Source of the DNA: Bin87 sp965197635
GTDB taxonomy: Bacteria; Chloroflexota; Dehalococcoidia; Lucifugimonadales; UBA3495
Length of the DNA stretch: 64,000 nt
Assembly (NCBI GenBank): GCA_965197635.1
Contig: CBDANN010000008.1
Span: forward strand, 1,798,001 to 1,862,000
Reading direction: 5' to 3'
Both the position numbers and the translations under genes were made by a program. Under the pieces are notes generated by a model, which was given only the letters and a program-made list of their open reading frames with translations, did not search any database and was not told where the DNA came from. Positions within the stretch are counted from its first letter, which is position 1, and the number at the start of each line of letters is the position of its first letter. Shown piece after piece: positions 17,210-26,619 of the stretch.

Positions 17210-17968
17210 TCAGGTCGAGATGGTTCCCAGCGACGACAGTTTTTCCTGGAAGAGCGCAACCGCCCGCTCTTCCGGCACCCCCATGAAGAACCTGAGCCCC
17301 TGGACGTACTCCAGCACTTCCCTGGACAGCATCAGCAGATCGTTCCGGGGGCCGGTATCCTTATAGAGGTTGTTCATCCAATCCTCTTGTCCGACGAATA
17401 AGGCGTCCTGCACGATCAGGAAATCCTGTCGTTCCAGGTCCGTCCGGGCCATCCAGCGGCTGAAGACGAAGGGGAGACCGGTCCAAGTCTGCCATTCCTC
17501 TCCCAGGTCGTAACGATGAGAGAATCCACGCTCCGCGCGGCGTCCCCGCAGCGCCCGATTGCCCGTAAGCAGGAGGGCGTCGTGGTCAGACGCCCGGTCA
17601 ACGAAGGTTGGCTCACCGATTTCGTGCTTCTGCGCGAACAATACCCGGAGCAATTGCAGGGAAGTGGGGTCGGGGTTGCTGAGGGCGATAGGGCTGCCGC
17701 CCAAGTCTTCAATTGGTTTCCCGGAGAGTAGCACGCAGGAAATTGCCCGGTTAACGGACGCCATGCAGAATCCTGTGATCAACTCCGCCTGGGAGGTCAG
17801 TCGGTCGATGTCCAACAGGGAGATCGGACCGGCGTCGATCTCGCCTCGTTCCAGCGCGTCGGCGACGGCGGTGGGTTCCATATCCAGGAGGGCGATGCCA
17901 CGCCTCTCCATGTCGAAATAGAATGCTTCGCATTCCAGGTTGGGTATTCGGGCTACTCTGGCGGGCAT
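17210..17968 (-). CDS. MqnA-like menaquinone biosynthesis protein (putative chorismate dehydratase)
   Basis: A 252-residue periplasmic-binding-protein-like fold of the MqnA/MqnD group. Typical stretches are ALERGEIDAGPISLLDIDRL, VNRAISCVLLSGKPIEDL, ALSNPDPTSLQLLRVLF and LGEEWQTWTGLPFVFSRW. MqnA converts chorismate to enolpyruvylbenzoate, the first step of the futalosine route to menaquinone. No other mqn gene is in the window, so a related binding protein cannot be excluded. ATG 17968 has AGAGGAG about 13 bases upstream, a long spacing. Confidence 0.75.
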   Translation of the reverse strand: MPARVARIPNLECEAFYFDMERRGIALLDMEPTAVADALERGEIDAGPISLLDIDRLTSQAELITGFCMASVNRAISCVLLSGKPIEDLGGSPIALSNPDPTSLQLLRVLFAQKHEIGEPTFVDRASDHDALLLTGNRALRGRRAERGFSHRYDLGEEWQTWTGLPFVFSRWMARTDLERQDFLIVQDALFVGQEDWMNNLYKDTGPRNDLLMLSREVLEYVQGLRFFMGVPEERAVALFQEKLSSLGTIST

Positions 17969-18116
17969 GACGAGAACCGGCTCCTCTTGTCGCGATCGAC
18001 TGCGTTAGTTCGGCATATCACGTAACAAGGCCCCCGTCCTCGGCCTGGGCAGCCGAGAAGACCGACTGTCGCCAGGCAAGGGCGGAGGCCCTGTTGAGGT
18101 CAGATACCGTCAGGTG

Positions 18117-19151
18117 TTACAGACGGGGCCCCATGAACATGGGGGACTGCTTGCGGAACACCTGGATGCGGTTGCGGGGTCCTTCGCAGACGAAGACTCG
18201 GTTGGAGTCGTCCACGGTGACGCCCGTTGGCGCCCAGAAGTCCTTTTCCCTCTCGAGATTGGGCGCGCGTTCCCGCTCGCCCCACATCTCAGGGTTGGCG
18301 TCCAGCTTGTCCATGCCCCACTTGGAGACGGTGGCTTCGCCGGTCTTCACGCCGCAGAAGTTGCCGTCCGGGTCAAAGATTTGCAGGCGGTCGTTCAACC
18401 AGTCGGCCACGTAGATGATGCCGTCCCGGTCAACAGCCACGTCGGCGGGGCGGTTGAACTCACCATCGCCGGATCCGGAGGAACCGATCTTCATGAGGAA
18501 CCGACCGTCGGCGGTGAACTTCTGAATGCGGTCGTTGCGCCAGTCGGCGATGAAGATGTTCCCCTGGCTATCGATGTCGATGCCCCAGGGGGTGTCGAAC
18601 TCGCCGTCGCCGTCGCCGAAGCTCCCGAACTTCGTCAGGAACTGGCCTTCGGGGGTGAACTTCTGGATACGGTGGTTGTTGCCATCCACCACCCAGACGT
18701 TGTCGTCGGCATCGATGGCGAGACCGGATGGCCGGTCGAGTTCGCCGTCTCCACTGCCGACTTTCTCCTCCCACTTGCCGATGTACTCTCCATCCCGGGT
18801 GAACTTGGAGATACGATGGAGCCATTCATCGGATACGTACACGGTGCCGTCGCCGGCAATGGCGACGTTGACCGGCCACACCAGCGATCCATCCTCGAAG
18901 TTGTATTCGTGGGGACCCTGCTGCGGGACGCCACGGGCGAAGGCGTTGACGTACTCTTCGTCAACGGTGCACACCGTGATGCGAGTGCCTTCGGGCCGGT
19001 ATTCCGAAGACCGGCACAGCACGTACATCAGGTCGTCTTCGCCCCGGGCCATGTGGATCGGGTACGTAAAGCCTGGTCCGAACTGTTCGCCACGCCCGAT
19101 GGTGTGGCTGTACTGGAGTTGTACGTGAGATATTCTGGTAGCTATAACCAT
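18117..19151 (-). CDS. NHL-repeat beta-propeller protein
   Basis: A 344-residue protein from ATG 19151, with GGGAGG just upstream; longer in-frame extensions lack a ribosome site. At least five NHL repeats are seen (FNRPADVAVDRDGIIYVADW, FDTPWGIDIDSQGNIFIADW, LDRPSGLAIDADDNVWVVDG and others), each followed by an RIQKF strand. These form a six-bladed propeller known for protein, RNA or substrate binding. No signal peptide. It is the last gene of a same-strand group DUF1800-DUF1501-NHL with gaps of about 20 bp, which suggests a shared function. Confidence 0.88.
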   Translation of the reverse strand: MVIATRISHVQLQYSHTIGRGEQFGPGFTYPIHMARGEDDLMYVLCRSSEYRPEGTRITVCTVDEEYVNAFARGVPQQGPHEYNFEDGSLVWPVNVAIAGDGTVYVSDEWLHRISKFTRDGEYIGKWEEKVGSGDGELDRPSGLAIDADDNVWVVDGNNHRIQKFTPEGQFLTKFGSFGDGDGEFDTPWGIDIDSQGNIFIADWRNDRIQKFTADGRFLMKIGSSGSGDGEFNRPADVAVDRDGIIYVADWLNDRLQIFDPDGNFCGVKTGEATVSKWGMDKLDANPEMWGERERAPNLEREKDFWAPTGVTVDDSNRVFVCEGPRNRIQVFRKQSPMFMGPRL

Positions 19152-19171
19152 GGTCGCCTCCCTGCGCCGGG

Positions 19172-20305
19172 CTAAATGAAGTCCATCTGCTCGAAGGATC
19201 CGTTGACGATGGGCTGAGCGTCCAGCCCCATCCACTTCTCCAGCAGGGTGGAGTACAGGCCGCGGAAATCGTTGTTGAAGTGCAGATCGCCCTCGAGGAG
19301 CTTGTTCTCCTCCAGCGACGGGTACTCGCCGTAGAGGCCGCCGTTGACGTTTTCGCCCACTACGAAGGCCACGCCGCCCGAACCGTGGTCGGTGCCGGAG
19401 CCGTTGTCGTGGACGCGGCGCCCGAATTCGGTGAAGACCAGCAGGACCACTTCGTCGCCCGCGTTGTGCTCTTTGAGGTCGTCATAGAAATCGGCGACCG
19501 CATGGGACGTTTCCGTCCACAGTCGAGTGTGGTTGGCCAGCTCGCCAGCGTGAGTGTCGAAGCTGTTGTAAGGAGCGGTGGTGTAGAACACACGGGTCCC
19601 GAACCCGGCCAGATGTGTCTGCGCGATGTTGCGCATGTACTGGGCGACGGTATCGTTGCCGTATTCCACGCTGGAGGAATACATGGCGGGTGCTGTGCTC
19701 AGGATGTCGGCGCCTTCGAGGGCATCCAGACCGGTCTGGGCAAAGTAGCCCAGGACCGGGCCCTGCCCCAGCATCGGGGAATAGACCCTGGAGAACACGT
19801 CCAAAGCCTTGGTACGCTGCTCTTCGACTTCGATGCCCGTTAGCACTCCGTAGGTCTCCAAGTTGCCTACCGAGGCAACCGGAACGCCGGGGGCTACCAG
19901 GGAGCGCGGCAGGCCGCGGCCGAAGTTCACGCCGGTCAGAACGTTTTCTTTCTGGGGGTCCAGGTCGCGCAAGGCGCGGCCCAGCCAGCCCTCGTCGCCG
20001 ACTTTGTCCGGCTCACAGGTATGCCAGATGTCCATGGAGCGGAAGTGGGAGCGGCTGGGGCTGGGATAGCCGACGCCCTGGATGATTGCGACCTTGCCCT
20101 CATCGTACAGGCGCTTCATCGGCGCCATCGCCGGGTTGAAGCCGATCCGGTCGGTAATGGGCAGGATCTGATCAATGGGTATTCGGACGTTGGGCCGGTT
20201 GTCCAGATACAGGGGGTCACTGTAAGGAATGATGGTGTTCAGCCCATCATTGCCCCCCGACAACTGGAGGACCACCAGCACCGGGTCTTTCTTGGTGGCT
20301 GTCAT
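19172..20305 (-). CDS. DUF1501 protein
   Basis: A 377-residue protein of DUF1501 (alkaline phosphatase/sulfatase-like fold, function unknown). Hallmarks are VLVVLQLSGGNDGLNTIIPY near the N-terminus, SRSHFRSMDIWHT and a C-terminal VVLLVFTEFGRRVHDNGSGT with GTDHGSGGVAF. In other genomes DUF1501 and DUF1800 genes travel together, as here, where DUF1800 ends 19 bp upstream. The tat-type signal common in the family is absent, so this copy appears cytoplasmic. ATG 20305 has AAAGGAGG upstream. Confidence 0.92.
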   Translation of the reverse strand: MTATKKDPVLVVLQLSGGNDGLNTIIPYSDPLYLDNRPNVRIPIDQILPITDRIGFNPAMAPMKRLYDEGKVAIIQGVGYPSPSRSHFRSMDIWHTCEPDKVGDEGWLGRALRDLDPQKENVLTGVNFGRGLPRSLVAPGVPVASVGNLETYGVLTGIEVEEQRTKALDVFSRVYSPMLGQGPVLGYFAQTGLDALEGADILSTAPAMYSSSVEYGNDTVAQYMRNIAQTHLAGFGTRVFYTTAPYNSFDTHAGELANHTRLWTETSHAVADFYDDLKEHNAGDEVVLLVFTEFGRRVHDNGSGTDHGSGGVAFVVGENVNGGLYGEYPSLEENKLLEGDLHFNNDFRGLYSTLLEKWMGLDAQPIVNGSFEQMDFI

Positions 20306-20323
20306 GTCGTTCGTCCTCCTTTG

Positions 20324-21730
20324 CTATTCGAACAGATACTCGGTGGTGGCCACGATGGACTGCAACATCTGTCCGACGCGCTGACCGAACTCGTCGGTGC
20401 CGGTGCGGAGTTCGCCTTCGCCGTCAGCGAGGGCGATCAACTCGTTGCGCGTGACGTCGGCCAGTTCGTAATGGCCGAGCAACTGCAGGCAGCCGTCCAC
20501 CAGCCGCGCGGACGAAATGGTGGCACCCTCGGAACCCAGGCGGTTGATGATGGCCTGCACGCCGCGATGGGAGGTGTTGCCCACCGCGTCGGCGGTGAAG
20601 TTGATGCGCTCGACCAGGGTGCCGCTGTCAATCCACTCACGGCCGGTGTGCCAGCCTTCCACCGTCGGCGGGTTCAGCAGGTCCTGACCCATGTAGCGGA
20701 TGGTGAGGGTCATGCCGTTCAAGCCGGGCTTGGGTAGATCGAAGTCGCCAACGAGGCGCATGGTGCTGACCACGGTTTCGGTGGGGCTCTTCACCTTGGC
20801 GAAGCGGGCTTCCTTGAAGAAGTCGGCGTTGAAGAGAACCCGGAGCATCGAGCGGATGTCGTAGTTGGAGCGGAAGTACTCGTCCTCCAACATCTTGATG
20901 GCTTCGGGGTCGCGCGGCGGCGTGTTCTGCCAGGCGGGAACCTGGGGCTCGTCCGCGACGAAGAAGTTGTACATGTGCCTGGCGACGAACCGGGCTGCTG
21001 CGGGCTGGCGGGCGACGATCTCTACGATCTCCTCGCCGTTCCAGTTGCCGGTCTCGCCCAGGAAGGTCTTTTCGCCGTAGTCGTGATCGGACGGGTCGTA
21101 GATGAACGCCGCCTCGTATTTCCCGTAAGGATAGCGGGGAACGGAGTTGGTGACCGTCCACCCGGTGAAGGCGCGAGCGGCTTCCTTGACGTCATCCTCG
21201 GAGTAGTTGGCCTCGCCGTCCATCCCGACGCCCAGGGAAAAGAGCTCCAGAAGCTCCCGGCCCCAGTTCTCGTTGATGGCTTCCTTGTGGCTCATGCAGT
21301 TGTCCAGATAGAACACCATGGCCGGGTCGGTGGACAGGCCCATGAGCAGCTGCTCGAAGTTGCCGAACCCCATGGTGCGGAACATATCGAGCTCGATATT
21401 CTGCTGCTTGGGGTATTCACACTTGGCGTGGCCGGTGCAGAAGATATGGTGCCAGAACAGGCCCATCTTCTCTTCCAGCGGGCGCTTGGTGTTGATCATC
21501 CGGAAGGTCCACTCTTCCTGCTGACCTTCCAGCCCGGCCTTGGACACCCACTGCGGCTGATAGCGCATCAGGATGTCATCCCGGATTTCCGGCTGGGATT
21601 CCGGATTCAACAGTTCTTCAACGGTGGCCTCGTAGCCCTGGGCCGCGCGGGCCTCCAACTCTTCATACGTCGCCCCAAAACCGGCGCGGCGCATCAAGTG
21701 GGCCATTAAAGCGATATCCTTTTCTGCCAT
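20324..21730 (-). CDS. DUF1800 protein
   Basis: A 468-residue protein of DUF1800 from ATG 21730, with AGGAGGAAG upstream. The N-terminus IALMAHLMRRAGFGATYEEL and internal KMGLFWHHIFCTGHAKCEYP, INENWGRELLELFSLGVG and NPPTVEGWHTGREWI are diagnostic. Function is unknown; it is the usual partner of DUF1501, which lies next on this strand. No signal peptide, in contrast to many planctomycete homologues. A 63-codon upstream extension exists but has no ribosome site. Confidence 0.92.
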   Translation of the reverse strand: MAEKDIALMAHLMRRAGFGATYEELEARAAQGYEATVEELLNPESQPEIRDDILMRYQPQWVSKAGLEGQQEEWTFRMINTKRPLEEKMGLFWHHIFCTGHAKCEYPKQQNIELDMFRTMGFGNFEQLLMGLSTDPAMVFYLDNCMSHKEAINENWGRELLELFSLGVGMDGEANYSEDDVKEAARAFTGWTVTNSVPRYPYGKYEAAFIYDPSDHDYGEKTFLGETGNWNGEEIVEIVARQPAAARFVARHMYNFFVADEPQVPAWQNTPPRDPEAIKMLEDEYFRSNYDIRSMLRVLFNADFFKEARFAKVKSPTETVVSTMRLVGDFDLPKPGLNGMTLTIRYMGQDLLNPPTVEGWHTGREWIDSGTLVERINFTADAVGNTSHRGVQAIINRLGSEGATISSARLVDGCLQLLGHYELADVTRNELIALADGEGELRTGTDEFGQRVGQMLQSIVATTEYLFE

Positions 21731-21953
21731 GCTTTCTTCCTCCTGGATACCTACACTCGGCAATTGACCGGCTTTCATCTTAAAGATTAGGGTTTCCTTT
21801 CGCACTTTTTTGCACCGAGGTGGTATGCGCCAAATTGTTCCCGGTTTTCGGCCAGAAAAGCAGGCTTCCGCCGGGGCCGGTACCGCCGCAATCGTATTCC
21901 TAACGTCGGTGCAAGTCAACCCTAGATAATTCTCATGAGAAAATTGCGAAACC

Positions 21954-22046
21954 TGTCATTGCGAGCGAAGCGTGGCAATCTCGTCTCTTGATCCGTCGCC
22001 GCTGCCTCGGCGAGATTGCCACGTCGCTACGCTCCTCTCAATGGCA
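21954..22046. repeat. REP-like inverted repeat, family A
   Basis: The left arm (21954-21983) begins TGTCATTGCGAGCGAAGCG and ends GGCAATCTCG; the right arm (22011-22046) is its imperfect complement, beginning CGAGATTGCCACG and ending CAATGGCA. Half copies of the same sequence occur at 34259, 42988 and 52471. Such GC-rich dispersed palindromes are common between genes of many bacteria. Confidence 0.8.
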
Positions 22047-22126
22047 AAATGTGAGGTTGACGTTCAGGGGTGTAGTATGGTCCGTCATCGAATGTTACTG
22101 ATGCGTGAGCGATTAGCTAAACTACT

Positions 22127-22206
22127 CCGTCATTCCCGCGAAAGCTGGAATCCAGAGTTCGCTGCTACAAAGACGTTCTGGATTCCAGCTTTCGCGGGAA
22201 TGACGG
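22127..22206. repeat. REP-like inverted repeat, family B, perfect 30-bp arms
   Basis: Arms at 22127-22156 and 22177-22206 match 30 of 30, with a 20-base loop. The arm starts CCGTCATTCCCGCGAAAGC and ends GGAATCCAGA. Degenerate copies are seen at 32432-32460 and, inside a coding sequence, at 44824-44851. There is no T run, so it is not a classical terminator. Confidence 0.85.
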
Positions 22207-22267
22207 TGGTGTGCTGGGGTTTAGTTATCAATTCACGTATCAGTAAGTCGGATATGGACTGAGTGAA

Positions 22268-25200
22268 ATGATTATCTTGTCCAAATTGGCCCTCCAGCGT
22301 CGTGCAGTCACGGTGTTGGCGCTGCTGTTGGCGCTGGTCGGAGGCGTGTATGCCTACCAGCAGTTGCAGCAGGAACTGTTTCCCGAAATCAGTCTCAGGG
22401 TGATCAACATCGTAACCACCTACCAGCAGGGCGCCCCGTATCAGGTGGCGGAGGAAGTAACCAAGCCCATCGAAGATTTGATAATCGGGATGGAGGGCCT
22501 CAAGGAGGTCACGTCAACGTCCCGGTCCAACCGTTCGCAGGTGCGGGCCAGCTTTGAGAACAACGTTGACATAGCAGATGCGGAGGCGGAAATCGTCAGC
22601 CGCATGGCCGGCATCCGCCTGCCCGACGCCGCCGGGGATCCGCGCATCTACGAACTCACGCCCAACCAGCGGCCCGTGATGGAGCTGAGCATATCGGGCG
22701 AGCGGGACATCCCCGACCTGGTGAGAATCGTCGAGCGGCAGGTTATCCCGCCGCTCCAGGCGGTTCCGGGCGTGTTCGATGTGGAGATCGAGGGCGCCGT
22801 TGCCGAGCAGGTGTTCGTAACCGTGGACCCGGCCCTGCTGGATACCTATGGGTTGACCATCCAGAACGTCATCGGCGCTCTCCAGGGCAACTCCGTGGAT
22901 GTGAACACCGGCAGCGTGACTTCCCGCGACGGCACCGTGACCGTGCGCGCTTTTCACGGCTACACCAACCTGGACGCCATACGACAACTGCCGGTGGGTT
23001 TCTCCAGGGCCTCCGGCCCCGCCGGCCCCAATCGCGCCACCGGCGGCGCCGCCACGCCCATCAGCCTGGCGGAGGTGGCCGACGTGCGTGTCAGCACTCC
23101 CGAAGCCAGAACCGTTTCCCGCACCAACGGCCAACCCAGCGTAAGCCTGGACGTGCAGAAAACTCCCGACGGCAACACCATCGAAATTACCCACGCCATT
23201 GACGGGCTGTTATTGGACCTGAAGGGAGAGCTTCCACCCGACGTTGAAATCGTAGTGATGGAGAGCCAGGCGCCCCGGCTGGAAGAGGAACTGGGCAAGG
23301 TGATCAGCCAGGGCATCCAGGGCTTCGCTTTCGCCGTCCTGGCGGTTTTCCTGTTTCTCCTGCAGCTGCGGCCCAGGCCCTTCGCCGGCATTGCCAACGC
23401 CGTGCGACCCACCATCATCATCGCGCTTTCCATACCGCTCAGCGTGATGATAACGATGCTGGTGATGGCGATTTTTAACTGGACGCTGAACTTCATGAGC
23501 CTGGCCGGCCTGGCCATTGCGGTGGGTCGCATCGTTGACGACAGCATCGTCGTTTTGGAGAACATCTACCGCCACATCCAGGAGGGCAGTCCGCGAGCGG
23601 TGGCAGTGATCGAGGCCACCCGGGAAGTCAGCCCGCCCGTTGTGGCGTCCACGCTGACCACCGTGGCCGTATTCGTGCCCCTGGCATTTCTGCCGGGCGT
23701 GGTGGGCCAGTTCTTCTTGCCTTTTGCCCAGACGGTGTGCGTGTCCCTGCTGGCGTCCACCCTGGTGGCGCTCACCGCCGTTCCGGTGCTGGGGTCGTGG
23801 TTCCTGCGCCAGGGCGACGTGACCGGGGAGCCGGGAACTCCGCAGGGCGACACGCTGCTGCAGAAAGTGTACACGCCGGCGCTTCGGTTGGCCCTGCGTT
23901 TTCGTGCGATTACCGCCATCCTCAGCGTCCTCGTCGTCCTGGCGAGCCTCAGCCTCATCCGGGTACTGCCGGTAGAGCTGTTTTCGCAAGGACGCACCGA
24001 GGGCATTCGCATCGACCTCACGCTGAGTGGCAACCCTTCGACCATTCAACTCGTCCAGGAGGTGAGCGCGGTTGAGCGTATATTGGACGAATTAGTCGCC
24101 AGCGGCTCAGTGGAGGGTTACCAGGCAACGCTGGGCGCCAGCAGCCGCAGCTTCGGGTCAAGCGCCGACCCGTCCTTTGACCGGGCCGGATTCAAGATCG
24201 TCCTGGGCGACGACGCACCTGCCGACCTGGACGAGCGGATCAGAAACACGCTGCCCGAAAAGCGGAACGTGACCACCCGCGTCTTCGCAGATTCGGGCGG
24301 GCCGGGCCGCGGCGGCGGAGTGCGGCTCACGCTTACCGGCTCCAACTATGAGGACGTCCGCGCCGCCACCGACCGATTACAGGCCGCCGTTGAGCACGAC
24401 CCGGGAGTCCGCAACGTCCGCACCAACATCGTTGACGGCAGTGAAGAGTTGACCATCGCCATCGACCCCAACGAGGCGGGACGCTACGGCCTGTCAACTG
24501 CGAGCGTGGCCAACCAGATTCGCGCCTGGATGCGCGGCAGTGAGGTTACGGAGATCGACCTGTCCGGCGAAACTTTGGACGTGGTGGTTCGCGGCGCTCC
24601 GGAGGCCACCGATGACCCCACGGACATCCCGCTGCTTCCCATCACCAGCAATTCGGGAGCGATCCCCCTGGGAAGCATCGCCGATACGCGGCATACCGTA
24701 GGCCCCAGCTCGATAACCCATTACGGCGGCCACCGCTCCGCAACCATCTCCGGTGGCCTGGTCGGGCGCGACGCCGGCGCCATCGGAGATCGGATCGACG
24801 TCATCGTCGCCGCCACGCCACTCCCGCCGGGGGTCAAGGTTCGTTCCGGCGGAACGTTCAGCGACATCAGAGAGGAATTCAACAACGTTTACGTGGCAAT
24901 GGCCATCGGCGTTTCCCTGGTGTATTTAGTGATGGTGGCCACGCTGGGGTCGCTGAAGATACCGTTCATCGTCGTGCTGAGTATGCCCCTGGCGGTGGTG
25001 GGCGCTCTGGTCGCGCTGGTCATCACCGACCGGTCGTTGAGCCTGCCGGCGCTGATGGGGTTCCTGCTCCTGGTGGGCATCGTCGTCACCAACGCCATCG
25101 TGCTGCTGACGTTCGTACAGCAGCTCCGCCAGGCCGGCTACGCACCATTGGATGCGGTGATGGCCGCCGGCCGCACCCGGGTGCGGCCCATCCTGATGAC

Positions 25201-25465
25201 GGCGTTCACCACGATACTGGCGCTGATACCGCTGTCGATGAGCGAATCAGCCGGGCTGGTGGGAGCGGAACTGGCTACCGTGGTGATCGGCGGGTTGCTG
25301 AGCTCGACATTTCTAACGCTGGTAGCGGTTCCTGTCGTCTATATGCTGTTTGAAGAGTCGGCGCCCAATCTCTACTTCCGCATCTTCCGGCTCATTAGGA
25401 GGCAATCCCGGCAACCCGCAGCAGAGGTAGCGCCGCAGCAACGCGCGGTGGAGGTTGATGATTGA
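22268..25465 (+). CDS. RND-family efflux permease (AcrB/HAE-like)
   Basis: A 1065-residue inner-membrane pump with the usual twelve-helix, two-loop layout: one N-terminal helix, a large extracytoplasmic domain, helices around residues 350-540, a second loop and C-terminal helices. Proton-relay aspartates are present in VGRIVDDSIVVLENIY. The lysine usual in the later helix (G-x-x-x-K-N-A) is Thr here (GIVVTNAIVLLTF). No membrane-fusion or TolC-like gene is adjacent, fitting a monoderm host or a stand-alone permease. It starts at ATG 22268 with a poor Shine-Dalgarno. Substrate unknown. Confidence 0.9.
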   Translation: MIILSKLALQRRAVTVLALLLALVGGVYAYQQLQQELFPEISLRVINIVTTYQQGAPYQVAEEVTKPIEDLIIGMEGLKEVTSTSRSNRSQVRASFENNVDIADAEAEIVSRMAGIRLPDAAGDPRIYELTPNQRPVMELSISGERDIPDLVRIVERQVIPPLQAVPGVFDVEIEGAVAEQVFVTVDPALLDTYGLTIQNVIGALQGNSVDVNTGSVTSRDGTVTVRAFHGYTNLDAIRQLPVGFSRASGPAGPNRATGGAATPISLAEVADVRVSTPEARTVSRTNGQPSVSLDVQKTPDGNTIEITHAIDGLLLDLKGELPPDVEIVVMESQAPRLEEELGKVISQGIQGFAFAVLAVFLFLLQLRPRPFAGIANAVRPTIIIALSIPLSVMITMLVMAIFNWTLNFMSLAGLAIAVGRIVDDSIVVLENIYRHIQEGSPRAVAVIEATREVSPPVVASTLTTVAVFVPLAFLPGVVGQFFLPFAQTVCVSLLASTLVALTAVPVLGSWFLRQGDVTGEPGTPQGDTLLQKVYTPALRLALRFRAITAILSVLVVLASLSLIRVLPVELFSQGRTEGIRIDLTLSGNPSTIQLVQEVSAVERILDELVASGSVEGYQATLGASSRSFGSSADPSFDRAGFKIVLGDDAPADLDERIRNTLPEKRNVTTRVFADSGGPGRGGGVRLTLTGSNYEDVRAATDRLQAAVEHDPGVRNVRTNIVDGSEELTIAIDPNEAGRYGLSTASVANQIRAWMRGSEVTEIDLSGETLDVVVRGAPEATDDPTDIPLLPITSNSGAIPLGSIADTRHTVGPSSITHYGGHRSATISGGLVGRDAGAIGDRIDVIVAATPLPPGVKVRSGGTFSDIREEFNNVYVAMAIGVSLVYLVMVATLGSLKIPFIVVLSMPLAVVGALVALVITDRSLSLPALMGFLLLVGIVVTNAIVLLTFVQQLRQAGYAPLDAVMAAGRTRVRPILMTAFTTILALIPLSMSESAGLVGAELATVVIGGLLSSTFLTLVAVPVVYMLFEESAPNLYFRIFRLIRRQSRQPAAEVAPQQRAVEVDD

Positions 25466-25509
25466 ACCGGCGCCGAGGCAGCCCCCGACCTCGTGGCCGG
25501 GTAGTTGGG

Positions 25510-26619
25510 TCAGGACGGCAGTGTCGCGTTCGGGACGCAGGAAAAACCGACGGTAATCTGACCGCCTGACCCGGGCGTGTCTTCCGGCCTCGTCACGTCC
25601 CGGTCAAAAACCCGGACGGTCGAATTCCCGGCCACGTCTTCCAGGAGAGGTTCGATGACCAACCAATAGTCGGTGGCTTTCCAGGGCGCGGACGGCGTGA
25701 ACCGCCAACCGCGCTCTTCCGTTGCCGGCTCCCCCATGCCCGGCAGCGCCTCGGCAGCGGCGTCGCGGACCCAGAGGCAGTGTTGCAGCAAACCGTGGTC
25801 CAGAGAGCGGTCGAAATCAACCGACAACGGCGTTCGGGTGCCGGCCGGCGGGGCGGTCAATCGCCAACCGTCCGAGTTTATGCGAGACCCTAAAGCCGGG
25901 CCGATCCGGTAGCCTCGTTCCGTGCCAGGGCTCAGGGGCTGACCGGCGGCGTCGCGAAACTCAGCGTCAACGGTTACCCTGACGGACACTCCTTCAATCA
26001 GTGGGTAGCCCATTTCCAGGTTGGGAACCAGGCCGCGCTTGATGCGGCCGGGATCCAGCAGCATGGTCAGGCGTCGCCGCTCCGGGTCCCACAGCTCCGG
26101 TTCCGGCGGAAGAAAGACTCCTTTCAGCGCCTCTCCGGTGTCTTCGCGGCAGACCCTTATCGACCGCCCGGCCCAACCTTCGCTCATCGGGGCGGAAAAA
26201 TGCACGTAAAACCGGAGCAGGTTCACCGGCAATTCCGCAGCCGTCGGGTAGATCGCCAGCACCTTGGCGGTCGGGACCGAGGCACGGGACGGACGGCGGA
26301 TCGCCGACACGTCCGGGGTTTCAGCGCCGATGCCGTCAACCAATAGCGAGTAGCTCGTCCCGTCCGTAAAGGGGAACCGAGGCACAAAGCATACGGAGTC
26401 TTGTTCCAGCGCGAAGTGGCCGGCGATGGATGGGACGGCGCGAAAGTCTCCGCCGGTTGACAGGAATTCGCTGGGCAGGAGAGCCAGACGCCGGCCCAGT
26501 TCGCCGGCGTCCAGCCCGCCCAATTCACGGAGCTCAGGTTCAGTCCACCCGCTGATTTTGAGGCAAATCTTCCCCTGATGCTCCGCCCATTCCAGCCGCA
26601 GTTGACGGCGCTGGATCAC
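25510..26619 (-). CDS. Ig-like (Big_5/SbsA-type) domain protein
   Basis: A 369-residue protein starting at GTG 26619, which overlaps the stop of the upstream propeller gene as GTGA; longer frames upstream only shadow that gene. The sequence LRFYVHFSAPMSEG matches the F-S-x-P-M hallmark of Big_5/SbsA Ig-like domains, repeated more weakly in the C-terminal half (LSVDFDRSLDHGLL). No signal peptide or membrane anchor. The translational coupling suggests it works with the 26616-27710 protein. Specific function is not recognised. Confidence 0.7.
   Translation of the reverse strand: MIQRRQLRLEWAEHQGKICLKISGWTEPELRELGGLDAGELGRRLALLPSEFLSTGGDFRAVPSIAGHFALEQDSVCFVPRFPFTDGTSYSLLVDGIGAETPDVSAIRRPSRASVPTAKVLAIYPTAAELPVNLLRFYVHFSAPMSEGWAGRSIRVCREDTGEALKGVFLPPEPELWDPERRRLTMLLDPGRIKRGLVPNLEMGYPLIEGVSVRVTVDAEFRDAAGQPLSPGTERGYRIGPALGSRINSDGWRLTAPPAGTRTPLSVDFDRSLDHGLLQHCLWVRDAAAEALPGMGEPATEERGWRFTPSAPWKATDYWLVIEPLLEDVAGNSTVRVFDRDVTRPEDTPGSGGQITVGFSCVPNATLPS

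Larger units (their letters stand above)
21731..22267. other. Intergenic region carrying two REP-like palindromes
   Basis: 537 bases between the divergent DUF1800 and RND genes. It holds two unrelated inverted-repeat elements (21954-22046 and 22127-22206, listed separately); the rest shows no gene or recognised regulatory site. Confidence 0.7.

Noticed and set aside
22127..22206. Terminator for the DUF1800 or RND gene
   Set aside because: Both genes point away from it, and there is no T run; it is a REP-type repeat.
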